DNA from: Corylus avellana
Lineage: Eukaryota; Streptophyta; Magnoliopsida; Fagales; Betulaceae
NCBI RefSeq assembly: GCF_901000735.1
Contig: NC_081544.1
Coordinates: 28,886,095 to 28,950,094 of the forward strand
Direction of reading: 5' to 3'
Length of the DNA: 64,000 bases
Made by a program: the position numbers and the translations under genes. The notes below the pieces were generated by a model. That model was not told the origin of the DNA and did not search any database. It saw only the letters and a list, made by a program, of their open reading frames with translations. Of this stretch, positions 62,463-64,000 are shown piece by piece; position 1 is the first letter of the stretch, and each line of letters opens with the position of its first letter.

Positions 62463-63678
62463 TTATTGAGTTTGAAAAAAAAAAATGAAGTTTTTCGTAA
62501 TTTTTATTCAATTCCAATTTTTACATGTATGTTGTTACCAAATTAAGGAATAGAAATAGATATTCTATTTTATACTCTTCTATTATCAGTAGTAGCTATT
62601 TTTTTTTTAATGAACTAGACATTTTGCAAACCAAATAATGAAGCTTAAGTCTGATCACATGGTTAAAGACACTCAATCATGTTCTGCAACAAGCATTAGG
62701 TATTAGGCACCGTCAAGCACGCTCAATCCTGCTTATTTAATGGTGGAAACATTCTCCAAATAAATAAATAAATACATAAAAAAAAAAAAGGGACTTTCAG
62801 CTTTAGATTTCTAAAGCTGGATGTGAACAAAAAGCTTGAACCGTGTGGAAAATTTGGAGAAGTTTCTTTGGCAGAGCACTCAAGCTCACAATCACAATGC
62901 TCCACACCTAATTAGCTTTTAGTTAGATTTGCACAACCCCTAAGATACGAATGGCATAAAGAATATATTTTATATTACAAGTTGCAGCTTTCGAATTTGA
63001 ATATGATAAATTATATATATAGTTTATATGAATTACTTGGCCCTGATTACCTGGCAAGTGGCAGCTGGTTGGGAAAACTAATTAATTATAGTGTTGTTAT
63101 GTATTGACGAAGACAAAAAAATATTGATTATAGTTAAAAAGTAAATGCTTTTCCACATGTCCGAGTTTCATACATTCAAGACCATGACAGGTTAATTTTC
63201 CTCAAATCAAACTGATCAAACTCAAACATGTGGAAAATGAATTTAATTTTAACTATAATCAATATTTTTGTATCTTGGTCAATACATGGATTCTATAATC
63301 AATATTCTTATAGGGTTTAATGGGGTCCAATGCATCAAATTCTTTATTCAAAAGAATTCTTTATAAGGGTTTCAATTCCAAATCTAGATTGAAAATTCTA
63401 CTGTAAATCTCCAAGAAGAGGGTTAGTGACCTTGGCCGACATTACACAAAGCCAAAATCCATATTATAGAAACCTGATTATTTAAGGCCATTATATCTTG
63501 CATGTTAATATATATTATCAATGCAAAAGATCCATAACATATGCATCATTAATTCAAAAAATAATTATTAGGATTTTATGAATTCTATAATGAAGTTACC
63601 CTAAAAATCTAAAAGTATCCTTGTGCATCCAGAATTTGTAATCCCTTAAACAATTAAACAATTAACCAATAAACTCGA
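62189..63678. repeat. Tandem duplicate at right end, copy B
   Basis: Counterpart of 60489-61977, beginning directly after the 20-N gap. It ends where copy A carries the foldback element and then continues into unique DNA. Confidence 0.92.
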
Positions 63679-64000
63679 TCCACCACTCTTTGCCAATACT
63701 AAAACCTGCAAAAGAAATAATAAAAGAGCAATATATATATATATGACAGACAAATGAGGCGGTGGTAAAACCTGTACGACCTGTTGACTTTTCTTAGGCA
63801 CGGACACGGTCATGTTCCGGTCAGTTTTTCCTCCGGTGTTTTTTCTTTCCGTCGAGGCTTCTTTTTTGGGGTTTGCGTGTTTTCTGCCTTTTATTTTCCT
63901 GGTTCTATTTCCTGCGTTTTTTTGCTTCTTGTTTTTCCTGTTTGTTTGGGTTTTGGTGTTTTTATTTCCTATTTGTTTGTTTGGTTTTTTGCTTGTTTGG
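63679..64000. other. Right-edge T/G-rich DNA
   Basis: A short TA run at 63731-63744, then strongly T- and G-rich sequence on the plus strand with few ORFs. It could be the leader of a gene or of a retroelement beginning past the edge, but nothing is recognisable. Confidence 0.3.

Overview
This is nuclear DNA from a eudicot plant, probably a heterozygous, scaffold-level assembly of a woody rosid; the species cannot be fixed from the sequence. The evidence is AT-rich intergenic DNA, many short GT-AG introns, plant LINE, SINE and foldback elements, a TIR-NB-LRR resistance gene (a class absent from grasses), and plant protein families whose inferred lengths match well-known plant members (RAD50 1316 aa, SAHH 485 aa, cytosolic SHMT 471 aa).

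Layout: 481-1002 (minus) holds the first two exons of a WEX-type 3'-5' exonuclease that runs off the left edge. 1839-7575 and 7676-13266 are two copies of one segment, joined at a 100-N gap; each carries the RAD50 upstream region and exons 1-4. Only the second copy continues into a complete 27-exon RAD50 (9943-27580, plus). Tail to tail with it is a 4-exon cytosolic serine hydroxymethyltransferase (28984-31353, minus). The region 31354-39935 contains a large inverted repeat whose arms end exactly at N gaps, and a 1.15-kb terminal-inverted-repeat element filled with GC-rich tandem repeats. S-adenosylhomocysteine hydrolase (39936-41967, plus), a RALF peptide precursor (45802-46182, minus) and a class A heat stress factor (48656-49873, minus; first exon not visible) follow. 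A TNL immune receptor (53010-59537, minus) and a 1.5-kb tandem duplication around a 20-N gap (60.49-63.68 kb) fill the right end.

Functionally, RAD50 and WEX belong to DNA repair and processing. SHMT and SAHH are successive parts of one-carbon and methyl metabolism: SHMT loads folate with the carbon that feeds methionine and AdoMet, and SAHH removes the AdoHcy left by methylation. From memory of Arabidopsis locus numbers, WEX, SHM4, SAHH1, RALFL31 and HSFA5 lie in this same order on chromosome 4, so the window looks like a conserved gene block with RAD50 in addition.

The most striking large-scale structures (the RAD50 5' duplication, the big inverted repeat and the right-end duplication) all abut N gaps. 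I think they are mainly unmerged haplotype contigs, one of them in the wrong orientation, rather than biology. The more biological oddities are a DEG9-like protease fragment captured in a RAD50 intron, nested LINE insertions with clear target-site duplications, and the GTCCC-repeat transposon. I found no convincing new molecular system.
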